A stretch of DNA of 64,000 nucleotides, from the NCBI GenBank assembly GCA_028281025.1, contig JANQKR010000027.1, forward strand, positions 83,686-147,685. Direction: 5' to 3'. Below are positions 33,880 to 42,587 of this stretch, one piece after another. The notes beneath the pieces were generated by a model. It had not been told where the DNA came from. It saw only the letters and a program-made list of their open reading frames with translations, and searched no databases. This DNA is from Croceivirga sp. Lineage in GTDB: Bacteria > Bacteroidota > Bacteroidia > Flavobacteriales > Flavobacteriaceae. A program made the position numbers and the translations under genes. Positions within the stretch are counted from its first letter, which is position 1. Each line of letters starts with the position of its first letter.

Positions 33880-34821
33880 ATGACCATTACCCAATTGCAA
33901 TATGTGCTTGCCGTTGCCGAGTACCAAAATTTCACTTTAGCAGCCGAAAAAAGCTTTGTGACCCAACCAACACTCTCCATGCAGGTCCAGAAACTGGAAG
34001 ACGAACTGGACATCCTAATTTTTGATCGAAGTAAAAAGCCTATTGCAATTACGGAAATCGGCAAAAAAATTGTGGCCCAGGCAAAAAACATCGTGGCCGA
34101 GGCGGAACGCATGAAAGACGTTGTAGATCAGGACAAAGGATTCGTGGGCGGCGACTTTACCCTGGGTATCATCCCTACGGTAATGCCCACCTTACTTCCT
34201 ATGTTCTTATCAACTTTCATCAAAAAATTTCCGAAGGTCAATCTCATCATTAAAGAGCAGGCCACGGACACTTTGATCCGGAACCTGGAGGACAATCATT
34301 TGGATGCGGCCATAGCCGCTACCCCACTTGGTGTGGATTTTTTAATTGAGCGTCCCTTATATTATGAACCTTTTGTAGGGTATGTCCCCCATACCCATAG
34401 GTTGGCCAAACTAAAGGAAATCTCCACATCGGACCTTGATATTTCCGATATTCTACTACTTCAGGATGGGCACTGCTTTAGGGATGGGGTAATCAACCTT
34501 TGCGGATCTTCAAAGAGTCCCCATAATGAGCATTTCCAAATACAAAGCGGAAGCTTTGAAACCTTGGTCAATCTTTCGAACGAAGGCTTGGGAATGACCT
34601 TATTACCCTTCCTCAATACCATGGAATTGGATGAAAAAAAATCCACCAATCTAAAACACTTCAAAAAACCTTCTCCGGCACGGGAAATAAGCATTATTTA
34701 TCATAAAAGTGAATTAAAGCTCCATATCACCGAAGCTTTAAAGGATACCATAGCTGGTATTGTTAGAGGGGCCATTGCCTTTCAGGATGTGGAAATCATA
34801 AGTCCGCTCAATAAGAACTAG
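33880..34821 (+). CDS. oxyR: OxyR, peroxide-sensing LysR-type regulator
   Basis: 313 residues. Winged HTH at 1-60 (MTITQLQYVLAVAEYQNFTLAAEKS...TQPTLSMQVQKLEDELDILIFDR). The two redox cysteines of OxyR fall at C199 and C208 (GHCFRDGVINLCGSS), the same numbers and spacing as in E. coli OxyR, so disulfide switching by hydrogen peroxide is very likely. No catalase or ahpC is adjacent, so targets are elsewhere; the exported SOD at 6765 is a conceivable one. Its last codons overlap the convergent lipocalin gene by 4 bp. Confidence 0.95.
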   Translation: MTITQLQYVLAVAEYQNFTLAAEKSFVTQPTLSMQVQKLEDELDILIFDRSKKPIAITEIGKKIVAQAKNIVAEAERMKDVVDQDKGFVGGDFTLGIIPTVMPTLLPMFLSTFIKKFPKVNLIIKEQATDTLIRNLEDNHLDAAIAATPLGVDFLIERPLYYEPFVGYVPHTHRLAKLKEISTSDLDISDILLLQDGHCFRDGVINLCGSSKSPHNEHFQIQSGSFETLVNLSNEGLGMTLLPFLNTMELDEKKSTNLKHFKKPSPAREISIIYHKSELKLHITEALKDTIAGIVRGAIAFQDVEIISPLNKN

Positions 34822-35243
34822 TCCTGTTTTTCATAACGGTACAGACAGCCTTCAATGCACAAAATTGGACTTGAAGGTGAAAGCACCAAATCCTCCCCTT
34901 CAAACCAAAAGTTATACACGGATTTAATTCTCATTTGTCCTTGTTTTGGGTTTAGATGTAGTTCATCCCCAGTGACGGAAAAATCGCCTTTGCTAAAAAC
35001 AGTTCCGGGTGTGCCGCTTAGTAAAGTATAGGTGCTGTTGGCTGCAAAAGAAAATTCCTGGTAAAAATCGGTTATAGTGAAATCTTTGGGCAAGGGTCCT
35101 CCTGCACTTATCTTTACCCCGTTCAGTTGCCAAGTCCCTAACAGATCTACTTCCCCATCCAGGACCTCTATTTGATCCCCATCACTATCCGAACATGACC
35201 ACAAGAGAACACATGTGAACAACAGCATCAATCTCATAAACAT
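34818..35243 (-). CDS. Lipocalin-like lipoprotein
   Basis: 141 residues; lipobox LLWS-C17, with Met3 (35237) an alternative start. The mature N-terminus CSDSDGDQ has the acidic pattern of flavobacterial surface-export signals. Then DLLGTWQLNGVKI (lipocalin-type first strand), FYQEFSFAANSTYTLLSG, GDFSVTGDELHLNP, FWFEGEDLVLSPSSPILCIEGCLYRYEK. Two Cys (LCIEGC) could form a disulfide. Ligand unknown. Convergent with oxyR. Confidence 0.8.
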   Translation of the reverse strand: MFMRLMLLFTCVLLWSCSDSDGDQIEVLDGEVDLLGTWQLNGVKISAGGPLPKDFTITDFYQEFSFAANSTYTLLSGTPGTVFSKGDFSVTGDELHLNPKQGQMRIKSVYNFWFEGEDLVLSPSSPILCIEGCLYRYEKQD

Positions 35244-35292
35244 TTGTTTTGTCCATTGGATTCATTGAAAGAATTTGGTTGCGCCCGAAAGC

Positions 35293-35317
35293 AAAAAAAC
35301 CGCCTTTCGGCGGTTTT
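35293..35317 (-). terminator. Rho-independent terminator
   Basis: CCGCC (35300-35304) / GGCGG (35309-35313), tetraloop reading GAAA leftward, followed leftward by seven T. It lies directly after the stop at 35321. Confidence 0.9.
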
Positions 35318-35320
35318 GTA

Positions 35321-35518
35321 CTATACTTTAAGATAAATGAGACTCGGTCGCAGCTCCGGTTTATCGGTAATAAATTGTTTTAACCAGATTCTAAGCTCCT
35401 CGATTTCATCAGGCAAAAGCCTTGAAACCGCTTTTTTTACTTCTTTTGCGAACAGCCTGGCATCAAAACTGACTTTTTGCAAAACAGTTTTGGTGTACTC
35501 TAACATCGCTCTAGCCAT
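35321..35518 (-). CDS. Small conserved-type protein, helical
   Basis: 65 residues (MARAMLEYTKTVLQKVSF...). Predicted all-helical, basic and Leu-rich, with LLPDEIEELRIWLKQFI and an end ELRPSLIYLKV. No signal peptide. A terminator sits 4 bp after its stop and an AT-rich promoter region before its start, which supports a real gene. It resembles small uncharacterised proteins seen widely in Flavobacteriaceae; no function is claimed. Confidence 0.72.
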   Translation of the reverse strand: MARAMLEYTKTVLQKVSFDARLFAKEVKKAVSRLLPDEIEELRIWLKQFITDKPELRPSLIYLKV

Positions 35519-35604
35519 TTGTAAAATGAATATTTAAGGTTAAAAGGTTATTGTACTAAGTTACTTACAAATAGTATATCTTGAAGCCTTTATAGCGTTA
35601 AAAA

Positions 35605-36939
35605 TTGAATAATTTGTTGTTAAAATCAATTAAGGGGCCTTCTCAAGTATTTTTATATCAAATACTTAAGCTTAGAATTGTGTTTAGCATCCTCTTGCTC
35701 ACCACCCTGATCGGTTGTGCCGGCCTACAATTCAAGGCCATCAAAAAACAAGTACTGAACGACTTTAAATCCGAAAAACTGAGCCACCAGCATACCGGAT
35801 TTCTACTAGTGGATATCGGGACGAATGATACCTTGTTCAATATCAACGGCGCCAAGTATTTTATTCCAGCCAGTACGGCCAAACTTTTTACATACTATGC
35901 CTCCTTAAAACTATTGGGAGATTCACTTCCTTCTTTAAAGTATATCCAGGAAAACCAGAATGTAACCATTTTGGGCACTGGTGATCCTACCTGGCTGCAT
36001 CCCTATTTTAAAAATGAACTGCCCATTGCATTTTTAAAACGGTTCGATTCCATCTCCTTGTATTTGGATAACCACGAAGGGGAAAAATATGGTCCGGGAT
36101 GGGCCTGGGAGGATTACCCTTATTACTTCTCCCCGGAAATTTCTGCCATTCCCCTCTATGGGAACGTAGTTACCGTAACACCCAATAATCCGTTGACCGT
36201 TATTCCTGACCATTTTACAACGGCTTTCCAAAATAAGGTTGAAGGGCCCCCTAGGGACTGGAAGGCGAATCAATTTTACCTCTCCAAGCAAAACAAGGAC
36301 ACCTTACAGATACCCTATATCACCTCAAAGGAATTAACCGTAAAACTACTTAGCGAAGAAACCGGGAAACCTATTGGGCTTCTGGACTCCATAGCTCCCA
36401 AAAAATGGAAAATCCTACCGGGGATACCAAGGGATTCGGTCCTAAAACAGCTATTATGGAAAAGTGATAATTTTTTGGCCGAACAACTCATGTTACTATG
36501 TTCTTCCAAGATTTCGGACACCCTGAGCTTTGAAAGGGCCAGGGATTCCGTTATTGGGAAATACCTCAGTGACCTGGACCCAATGCCCAGATGGGTGGAT
36601 GGATCCGGCCTATCCAGATATAACCTGTTTACTCCAACAGCAATGGTCAACGTATTAAAAAAGCTTTATAGGGAAAGTGATTCCCTTCAATTGTTCACCT
36701 CCATTCCCCAATGGGATTCAAATGGGACCATTTCCCAGGGAAGTGGTCCCGCTAAAAGTTCCTTTATTTATGCCAAATCCGGTTCCATGGGCAATATCTA
36801 CAACCTCTGTGGTTATCTTAGGACCAAATCCGGTAAGGTGTTGCTATTTAGTTTTATGAACAACCATTTTAGACGGCCGAGTAGTGAGGTACGGCAAAAT
36901 ATGTATGCTATCCTCAAAAGGGTTCATGAAACGTATTAG
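35605..36939 (+). CDS. dacB: D-alanyl-D-alanine carboxypeptidase, PBP4 (S13) type, lipoprotein
   Basis: 444 residues from TTG 35605; a GTG at 35680 (VFSILLLTTLIGC) is an alternative and no ATG precedes the signal, so the start is unsure. Lipobox LIG-C. Active-site set: S-T-A-K (PASTAKLFTYYASLKLL), S-D-N (WKSDNFLAEQLM) and K-S-G (YAKSGSMGNIYNLCGYLR). The family trims or cleaves peptidoglycan D-Ala-D-Ala or cross-links in the periplasm. It is shorter than E. coli DacB (477), with a small inserted domain. Its last 26 bp overlap the convergent msrA. Confidence 0.9.
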   Translation: MNNLLLKSIKGPSQVFLYQILKLRIVFSILLLTTLIGCAGLQFKAIKKQVLNDFKSEKLSHQHTGFLLVDIGTNDTLFNINGAKYFIPASTAKLFTYYASLKLLGDSLPSLKYIQENQNVTILGTGDPTWLHPYFKNELPIAFLKRFDSISLYLDNHEGEKYGPGWAWEDYPYYFSPEISAIPLYGNVVTVTPNNPLTVIPDHFTTAFQNKVEGPPRDWKANQFYLSKQNKDTLQIPYITSKELTVKLLSEETGKPIGLLDSIAPKKWKILPGIPRDSVLKQLLWKSDNFLAEQLMLLCSSKISDTLSFERARDSVIGKYLSDLDPMPRWVDGSGLSRYNLFTPTAMVNVLKKLYRESDSLQLFTSIPQWDSNGTISQGSGPAKSSFIYAKSGSMGNIYNLCGYLRTKSGKVLLFSFMNNHFRRPSSEVRQNMYAILKRVHETY

Positions 36940-37426
36940 TTATTTTTGGATCCACAAGGCTTGAAAATTTTTCCAGCAATACCTTTAATTTTGATGAAAT
37001 ATAGGTTTCACAAAAAGGTTTCCCGGGGTTTTTATAGTAGTAGTTATGGAATTGGGAAGCCGAAGGTTTAAAACTACTAAATGGTAGTACGTTAGTAATC
37101 AGTTTATTATCAAAATCCTTTTGCAGGTCTTCCAAAATTGAAAGGGATTTTTTCCTGTTTTCTTCATCGAAGGCATAAATCGCGGAGCGATACTTACCCC
37201 GCATGGAATGCTCCGAAGTACTCTTATGCGTATGCAGATGGATTTCAATAATATCCCTAAGGTCAATATGATCCTTATGATAATGTACAATGACGGCTTC
37301 GGAAAATGAAGTCTCATTTCCTTCAGGGGCAATAAAACCTTGTTCTACCCTGGTCACTCCTTTTAAGGATTGAAAAATTGCTTCCGTACACCAATGGCAG
37401 CCTCCCCCTAAACCAATTTTTTCCAT
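36914..37426 (-). CDS. msrA: Peptide-methionine (S)-S-oxide reductase, variant motif
   Basis: 170 residues. Catalytic region GGGCHWCTEAIF: Cys10 is the sulfenic-acid cysteine. The canonical motif is G-C-F-W, and here His replaces the Phe that lines the methionine-methyl pocket, with a second Cys at 13. Other family blocks: VTRVEQGFIAP, VIVHYHKDHIDLRDII, THKSTSEHSMRGKYRSAIY, SQFHNYYYKNPGKPFC. This variant form occurs in Bacteroidota and is usually labelled MsrA. It is followed leftward by the convergent dacB; 7 bp upstream is nudK. Confidence 0.85.
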   Translation of the reverse strand: MEKIGLGGGCHWCTEAIFQSLKGVTRVEQGFIAPEGNETSFSEAVIVHYHKDHIDLRDIIEIHLHTHKSTSEHSMRGKYRSAIYAFDEENRKKSLSILEDLQKDFDNKLITNVLPFSSFKPSASQFHNYYYKNPGKPFCETYISSKLKVLLEKFSSLVDPKITNTFHEPF

Positions 37427-37432
37427 GCGGTC

Positions 37433-38032
37433 TTAGTCGTAAAAGGATGGTTCAAATAACTGGTTGATCTGTGCCCATTGCAATAAGAGTATGGTTTTGG
37501 CATCTTTGATCTCCCCTGTTTTCATAAGTTGCAAAGCTTCCGTAAAGGCCAACTCCAATACCTCAATATTTTCGGTTTCCTCTTCTGAGCCACCTCCTTC
37601 ACCTACCTTCATGCTGGCGTCGTATTCACCGATAAAAAAATACAGGATTTCGGTTACCGAACCGGGTGACATATAGGATTCAAAAACCTTTTCAACTTTG
37701 TCGATTTTATAGCCCGTCTCCTCCTCCACTTCCATTTTAATCGTTTCTTCGGCATTGCCCTTTTCCAGAATGCCTGCGCAGGCCTCGATCATCATACCAT
37801 CCTCATTACCATTAAGATAGGTTGGCATGCGAAACTGCCTTGTAAGGACCACGGTACCCTTTTCCTTGTTGTAAAGTAGAATGACTGCTCCATTTCCGCG
37901 GTCATAAGCCTCTCGAACCTGGGTTTCCCAAACCCCGTCTTCACGTAAGTACTCAAAGGTGACCTTCGTCAAAGAGTACCAATTATCGGAAAGTAATTCT
38001 TTTTGGATATTACGAACTGATTTGCGCTGCAT
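37433..38032 (-). CDS. nudK: GDP-mannose pyrophosphatase, NudK type (Nudix)
   Basis: 199 residues from ATG 38032; ATG 38044 is also possible. Both overlap the upstream gene. NudK-like blocks: LLSDNWYSLTKVTFEYLREDG, VREAYDRGNGAVILLYN, TVVLTRQFRMPTYLNGNEDGMMIEACAG, Nudix box GILEKGNAEETIKMEVEEETGY (same length as E. coli NudK) and YMSPGSVTEILYFFIGEYD. Hydrolyses GDP-mannose or related sugar nucleotides. Acidic EEETENIEV segment late in the protein. Confidence 0.9.
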   Translation of the reverse strand: MQRKSVRNIQKELLSDNWYSLTKVTFEYLREDGVWETQVREAYDRGNGAVILLYNKEKGTVVLTRQFRMPTYLNGNEDGMMIEACAGILEKGNAEETIKMEVEEETGYKIDKVEKVFESYMSPGSVTEILYFFIGEYDASMKVGEGGGSEEETENIEVLELAFTEALQLMKTGEIKDAKTILLLQWAQINQLFEPSFYD

Positions 38033-38381
38033 CTGGTATTTCATTAATGGTATAAAAGATTTTCAGTCCCAAGGATTTGGCAATCTCAACATCCTTATCA
38101 GCTCCCATTGAATCCCCTGGAATACGTAAGATAGCATCACATTTGGTTAACAGCCGATGAGCGGTAGGATATTGAATTTCCCTAAAAATCCCATCCCCCA
38201 CTTCTTTGGAGCCCGCTAAACGTATCAGGGGATTTGCCACCCACTCCCCTATCATTGGAATATGGCCCTTTTTAAAAATCGGTAAGGCCATGGCTTCAAG
38301 TTGTTCCATATTCTTTTTTATCAATACTGGATCATTTCCCGTTCCACTTCGATAAGGACCTGCAATCAATATTAACATCAT
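38010..38381 (-). CDS. Nucleoside 2-deoxyribosyltransferase-like (DUF4406-type) protein
   Basis: 123 residues from ATG 38381 (MMLILIAGPYRSG). IAGPYRSGTGND near the N-terminus, MALPIFKKGHIPMIGEW, a central AHRLLTKCDAILRIPGDSMGADKDVEIAKSLGLKIFYTI: the Rossmann-like arrangement of nucleoside 2-deoxyribosyltransferases, where GPYR/S binds substrate and the GxSxGxxxE segment carries the catalytic Glu (here SMGADKDVE). Substrate unknown. Overlaps nudK by about 23-35 bp, which implies translational coupling in a possible nucleotide-related pair. Confidence 0.75.
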   Translation of the reverse strand: MMLILIAGPYRSGTGNDPVLIKKNMEQLEAMALPIFKKGHIPMIGEWVANPLIRLAGSKEVGDGIFREIQYPTAHRLLTKCDAILRIPGDSMGADKDVEIAKSLGLKIFYTINEIPDAAQISS

Positions 38382-38447
38382 AAACCTTATTTTTTGCAAA
38401 GCAACCCCTTTCAATTCTCTTTTAAAATAAGATAGTTTAAGAATCGG

Positions 38448-39044
38448 TCATTTGTTTTTAACCTGACTCAAAAATTCTGGCGTAACCCCTAGATAGGAAG
38501 CCATTTGCTTTTGGGATACCGATGCGACTATTTTTGGGTATTTGTCCACAAAAGAACGATATCTTGTGGCCACATCCATTGAAAGTTGTCTTAGCAACCT
38601 TGACTGCTCACGTATATAAGCACGTTGAAATAAAATCCTAAAAAACCGTTCAAGCTTTGGTAGTTCCCGGAGAAGCGATTCGAAAATTTCATATCGCAAC
38701 CCAATAAGCTTTGAATTTTCAATGGTTTCCAAAGAAACCTGGGCAAGATCTTGATTGGCAAAACCATTCATATCGGTTATCCACCAATCTTTGACGGCAA
38801 ACATCACTGTGGATTCTTTTCCTTTTGCATTTAGATGATAAGCTCGTAGGGCTCCACTGACCACATAAAAAATGGTACGTACCTTGTTCCCTTGGGACAA
38901 TACCACATCATTTTTCGGTATATCCATAAATTCCAGGTTTGCCGAAATGATTCGTTTTTCCGCATCTGAAATAGGGATATGTTTTTCAAAATTCCTAAAG
39001 AAAGGAATTAAATAGTCATGGTTTGCATCATAACTCATCTGCAA
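38448..39044 (-). CDS. Crp/Fnr family regulator
   Basis: 198 residues, start at ATG 39044 or 39038. cNMP-binding-like N-terminal barrel (NDVVLSQGNKVRTIFYVVSGALRAYHLNAKGKESTVMFAVKDWWITDMNGF) and a C-terminal HTH reduced to VSQKQMASYLGVTPEFLSQVKNK. This is the flavobacterial Crp/Fnr subgroup, lacking the usual cAMP contact RxS and the Fnr Fe-S cysteines, so the effector is unknown. It heads the leftward unit with the DUF4406-like gene, nudK and msrA (67 bp gap). Confidence 0.9.
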   Translation of the reverse strand: MQMSYDANHDYLIPFFRNFEKHIPISDAEKRIISANLEFMDIPKNDVVLSQGNKVRTIFYVVSGALRAYHLNAKGKESTVMFAVKDWWITDMNGFANQDLAQVSLETIENSKLIGLRYEIFESLLRELPKLERFFRILFQRAYIREQSRLLRQLSMDVATRYRSFVDKYPKIVASVSQKQMASYLGVTPEFLSQVKNK

Positions 39045-39249
39045 ATCGGATTATATCATTGTGGCTTCCTTTGCATATGGTCCAAAAAGAGTTCCTTCCT
39101 TCCATTTTAAGTCTCTTGTTTTTCAAAATCCATTTATTACATTGGTAATTTTAAAGGTAGCCATTTCGACCATTTTTTATGGTATTACAGATCGTATTCC
39201 CATCGTCCCAATTAGTATATTTATGGTCAAACTTCCTTAATTACACCTA

Positions 39250-40806
39250 ATGACACAAAAAATTGGTTTTTTACTATTGCTTTTTGGCTTCTTTGTAAGC
39301 TGCAATCCAAAGCCTGAAGCGGAAAAGTTGCCTCGTATCGCCATTGCGGGAATTGGCATTGAATCCAGCACTTTTTCCCCAGCCAGAACACATGAGGAAG
39401 CTTTTCATGCGAGGATTGGGGATTCCATTTTTGGTCGTTATCCTTTTTTTGATGAAGACACCGATATTAGAAAACGAGCGGAATGGATTCCTACCTTTCT
39501 TGGCAAATCCCTTCCCGGTGGAATGGTGACCAGGGAAGCCTACGAGTCCATGGTATCCAAGACCTTGACGATGCTCAAGGAAAATGGTCCCTATGATGGA
39601 CTGTGGTTTGATATTCATGGGGCAATGAGCGTAGAAGACCTGGAAGATGCCGAGGGCGATTTGATAGCGCGCATCCGAGAGGTCATCGGTACCGAAGTAT
39701 TAGTTTCCACCTCAATGGATTTGCACGGTAATGTTTCCCAAAAATTGGCCAAACATAGCGACCTGATCACTTGCTATAGGATGGCTCCCCATGAAGATGC
39801 CCTGGAATCCAAGGCGCGTTCCATTACCAACTTGTTGGACCGATTGGAAAATGGAATGGGAAAGCCCAGATACAAAGCCTGGATACCTGTACCCATCCTT
39901 TTACCGGGTGAAAAGACCAGTACCCGAATAGAGCCTGGCAAAGGGCTCTATGCGCAAATACCATCCGTGGAATCCAAAGAAGGTGTTATCGACGCAGCCA
40001 TCTGGGTTGGCTATGCTTGGGCAGATGAATCCCGAAACCATGCGGTGGTCATGGTCACTGGGGATGATAAGGAGGAAGTTATACAGGGAGCGGAACAACT
40101 GGCCCAAAGTTTTTGGGATGTCCGCCACGAGTTTGCATTCGTGGCACCCACCACAAGCTTTGAAGAAAGTATGGGCCTAGCTTTAAAAAGTGATCAACAA
40201 CCGTACATCATTAGTGATATGGGTGACAATCCAACCGCAGGAGGTGCGGGCGATGTTACTTGGACACTGCGGGAAATCCTATCAAAAAAGGAATTTAAGG
40301 ATGGAGCAGGTCCATCATTGATCTATGCATCCATTCCTGGACCTGAACTTATTGAACAGGCGCTAAAAGTAGGTGTTGGAGGTACGGTAAATGCAAAAGT
40401 TGGTGCCGCCGTGGATAGTCGCTTCGCCCCTCCCCTGGCCCTGGAAGGGAGTGTAACCGCAATTAAGGAGGGAGATCGTGATGCCGAAACTGAGGTAGTG
40501 GTGAAAGCAGGAAGCGTCCATGTCATTGTTACCAAAAAAAGAAAACCGTACCACCATGAAAGTGATTTTATCGAACTGGGATTGGACCCTAGAACAACGG
40601 ACATCTTAGTGGTAAAAATTGGCTACCTGGTTCCCGAGTTATACGATATGAGAGGGGATTGGACCATGGCACTTACTCCCGGTGGTGTGGATCAGGATTT
40701 GGAACGATTGGGCCATAAAAATATTAAAAGGCCTATGTTTCCGTTGGATCTGGACATGGAAGACCCTGACTTACGCGCGAGGTTGATTCCTGCATCAAAT
40801 GAGTAG
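39250..40806 (+). CDS. M81 (MlrC/microcystinase-type) metallopeptidase, lipoprotein
   Basis: 518 residues; lipobox FFVS-C18. MlrC N-terminal domain: IAIAGIGIESSTFSP, GLWFDIHGAMSVEDLEDAEGDLIARIREVIG, STSMDLHGNVS and CYRMAPHED, supplying the Zn ligands Asp/His. C-terminal domain: SDMGDNPTAGGAGDVTW and the extended substrate region. MlrC cleaves linear peptides in microcystin breakdown, but most family members lie outside that pathway and their substrates are unknown. Monocistronic. Confidence 0.88.
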   Translation: MTQKIGFLLLLFGFFVSCNPKPEAEKLPRIAIAGIGIESSTFSPARTHEEAFHARIGDSIFGRYPFFDEDTDIRKRAEWIPTFLGKSLPGGMVTREAYESMVSKTLTMLKENGPYDGLWFDIHGAMSVEDLEDAEGDLIARIREVIGTEVLVSTSMDLHGNVSQKLAKHSDLITCYRMAPHEDALESKARSITNLLDRLENGMGKPRYKAWIPVPILLPGEKTSTRIEPGKGLYAQIPSVESKEGVIDAAIWVGYAWADESRNHAVVMVTGDDKEEVIQGAEQLAQSFWDVRHEFAFVAPTTSFEESMGLALKSDQQPYIISDMGDNPTAGGAGDVTWTLREILSKKEFKDGAGPSLIYASIPGPELIEQALKVGVGGTVNAKVGAAVDSRFAPPLALEGSVTAIKEGDRDAETEVVVKAGSVHVIVTKKRKPYHHESDFIELGLDPRTTDILVVKIGYLVPELYDMRGDWTMALTPGGVDQDLERLGHKNIKRPMFPLDLDMEDPDLRARLIPASNE

Positions 40807-40808
40807 TT

Positions 40809-41462
40809 TTACACGGTAACCGCTTGATTGAGGTATCGTCTAAAAGGGAGCATTTCTTTATAGACCTCGATAAGAAATGCTTCAAAGTCACCATTGAGTA
40901 CCATATCCGTGGAAAATTCCATGGCTACCGCAAAGGTCTTATGTCGTAACAGATCAATATGGGGATGGTCATTGGAAAAGCCTTTGGGCGCGGATTTTAG
41001 TTTTTCGTCCTCATACAACCCTCCAAAACGTTCCTTGAAGTCTTTTTTGTCCAGGATTTTCTTCAGCTCTTCCCCATCATAGTCAATGGCCTCCCTAATA
41101 CTTCGCAATCGTTTGGCATCGGGTCGCCATAATCCCCCCGCGAACATGGAACGTTCAATCCCCACTTCCACATAAAAGTCGCCCGTACCGGGGCGTTTAT
41201 CAAATCCTGCACCAAAATGATCTTTATAAATCGGTTTATTGGGATGGAACATAAGGTTGTTATTGATCCTATTGATGCCTTTTTTACCCGGCGTATCATA
41301 GTAATCATCATCCATGGTCGCCAATTTGGCGTTCATCCTGTCCAACCAACCAATGTAATCGTCACGGACCTCCTTGTACCATTTCCGATTGGCATCCATC
41401 CATTCCTTGGTGTTGTTCTTTTGTAGTTCTTTAAGGAAGTTGACCAGGTTTTTGAAGTTCAT
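40809..41462 (-). CDS. DUF2461 family protein
   Basis: 217 residues from ATG 41462 (MNFKNLVNFLKELQKNNTKEWMDANR). DUF2461 pattern: N-terminal F-L-LxxNN-xWxxxN, RINNNLMFHPNKPIYKDHFGAGF, FYVEVGIERSMFAGGLWRPDAKRLRSIREAIDYDG, APKGFSNDHPHIDLLRHKTFAV. Cytoplasmic, function unknown. Convergent with the M81 gene (2 bp between stops). A repeat array lies directly upstream. Confidence 0.9.
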   Translation of the reverse strand: MNFKNLVNFLKELQKNNTKEWMDANRKWYKEVRDDYIGWLDRMNAKLATMDDDYYDTPGKKGINRINNNLMFHPNKPIYKDHFGAGFDKRPGTGDFYVEVGIERSMFAGGLWRPDAKRLRSIREAIDYDGEELKKILDKKDFKERFGGLYEDEKLKSAPKGFSNDHPHIDLLRHKTFAVAMEFSTDMVLNGDFEAFLIEVYKEMLPFRRYLNQAVTV

Positions 41463-41472
41463 GGGGCGCAAG

Positions 41473-41514
41473 TTCTAAATACGAAATTAGAAATACAAAA
41501 TTAGAAATAGTAAA
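41473..41514 (-). repeat. Heptamer array, six units
   Basis: Read leftward: TTTACTA, TTTCTAA, TTTTGTA, TTTCTAA, TTTCGTA, TTTAGAA. Every unit ends in A and fits TTT/NNT plus three variable bases. It sits 11 bp upstream of the DUF2461 start. Confidence 0.75.
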
Positions 41515-41629
41515 GGAGTCTTTTAAGGTGAAGGACCTGAATCCAGATTTGCGGTTGCTATTCGTAGTCCCTTTCCAGATTCATGGGTAAAATCCCCACC
41601 AACATTGGAAAGTCAATTTTATGGCAGGA

Positions 41630-41685
41630 CTTCCAACTTCCAACTTCCAACTTCGAACTTTAAACTTTGAACTTTGAACTCTAAA
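41630..41685 (+). repeat. Heptamer array, eight units
   Basis: CTTCCAA three times, CTTCGAA, CTTTAAA, CTTTGAA twice, CTCTAAA, in register. The last unit covers the stop codon of the AIM24-like gene (41681). Same unit length and terminal A as the array at 21564. Confidence 0.85.
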
Positions 41686-42478
41686 ACCCCCTATCTCCCA
41701 TGGCGATATCACCCAAAGTACCTAAAATACTTCCTTCACCTTTGTCCTTGCCCCCTCTGGGTACGGCCGCCAATACACGCCCGGCCAATCTACTAAAGGG
41801 CAGGGATTGGATATACACTGTTCCAGGTCCCCTCAAAGTGGCAAAAAACAAGCCTTCACCACCAAAAACGGTATTTTTTATCCCGCCTACAAACTCAATA
41901 TTGTAATCCACATCTTTGGTAAAACCAACAATACAGCCCGTATCCACCTTCAGTACCTCGCCAGGGGCCAGGGTCTTTTTGGCCAGCGTTCCTCCCGCAT
42001 GGACAAAAGCCAGTCCATCGCCTTCCAACTTCTGCATAATGAATCCTTCCCCTCCAAAAAGGCCTCGACCCAATCGTTTTGAAAATTCAATGCCTACGGT
42101 CACCCCTTTGGCAGCACATAAAAAGGCATCCTTCTGGCAGACGAATTTCCCGCCGACTTCGGACAAATCTATGGGAACTATCTTTCCAGGGTAGGGAGAG
42201 GCAAAGCTGACCTGCTTTTTGGCCTGTCCAATATTTAGAAAAGCCGTCATAAAAAGACTTTCCCCGGTCAGTAAACGTTTTCCTGCTGAAAACAGTTTCC
42301 CCAACACTCCGGATTCCTGATTGGAGCCATCACCAAAGATGGTGTCCATTTTGATATCCGTATCCATCATCATAAAGCTTCCTGCTTCGGCCACAACGGC
42401 CTCCTGGGGATCCAGTTCTATTTCTACATATTGCATTTCTTCCCCGTATATCTCGTAGTCTATTTCGTGTGCGTTCAT
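41681..42478 (-). CDS. TIGR00266 / AIM24 family protein
   Basis: 265 residues from ATG 42478 ([26 protein letters not shown]). Family blocks: [136 protein letters not shown]. These are beta-prism proteins related to the mitochondrial biogenesis factor AIM24; bacterial role unknown. Possibly co-oriented with but separate from the lipoprotein gene upstream. Confidence 0.92.
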   Translation of the reverse strand: MNAHEIDYEIYGEEMQYVEIELDPQEAVVAEAGSFMMMDTDIKMDTIFGDGSNQESGVLGKLFSAGKRLLTGESLFMTAFLNIGQAKKQVSFASPYPGKIVPIDLSEVGGKFVCQKDAFLCAAKGVTVGIEFSKRLGRGLFGGEGFIMQKLEGDGLAFVHAGGTLAKKTLAPGEVLKVDTGCIVGFTKDVDYNIEFVGGIKNTVFGGEGLFFATLRGPGTVYIQSLPFSRLAGRVLAAVPRGGKDKGEGSILGTLGDIAMGDRGF

Positions 42479-42587
42479 ATTATGGTTCTGTTTTATTGAC
42501 AATTGATTAGTAGGGAACAAATGATAATTGTTACACCCGTATCCATTAAAACAGGGTCATCAACAAACAAATCACATGCAATGGATG

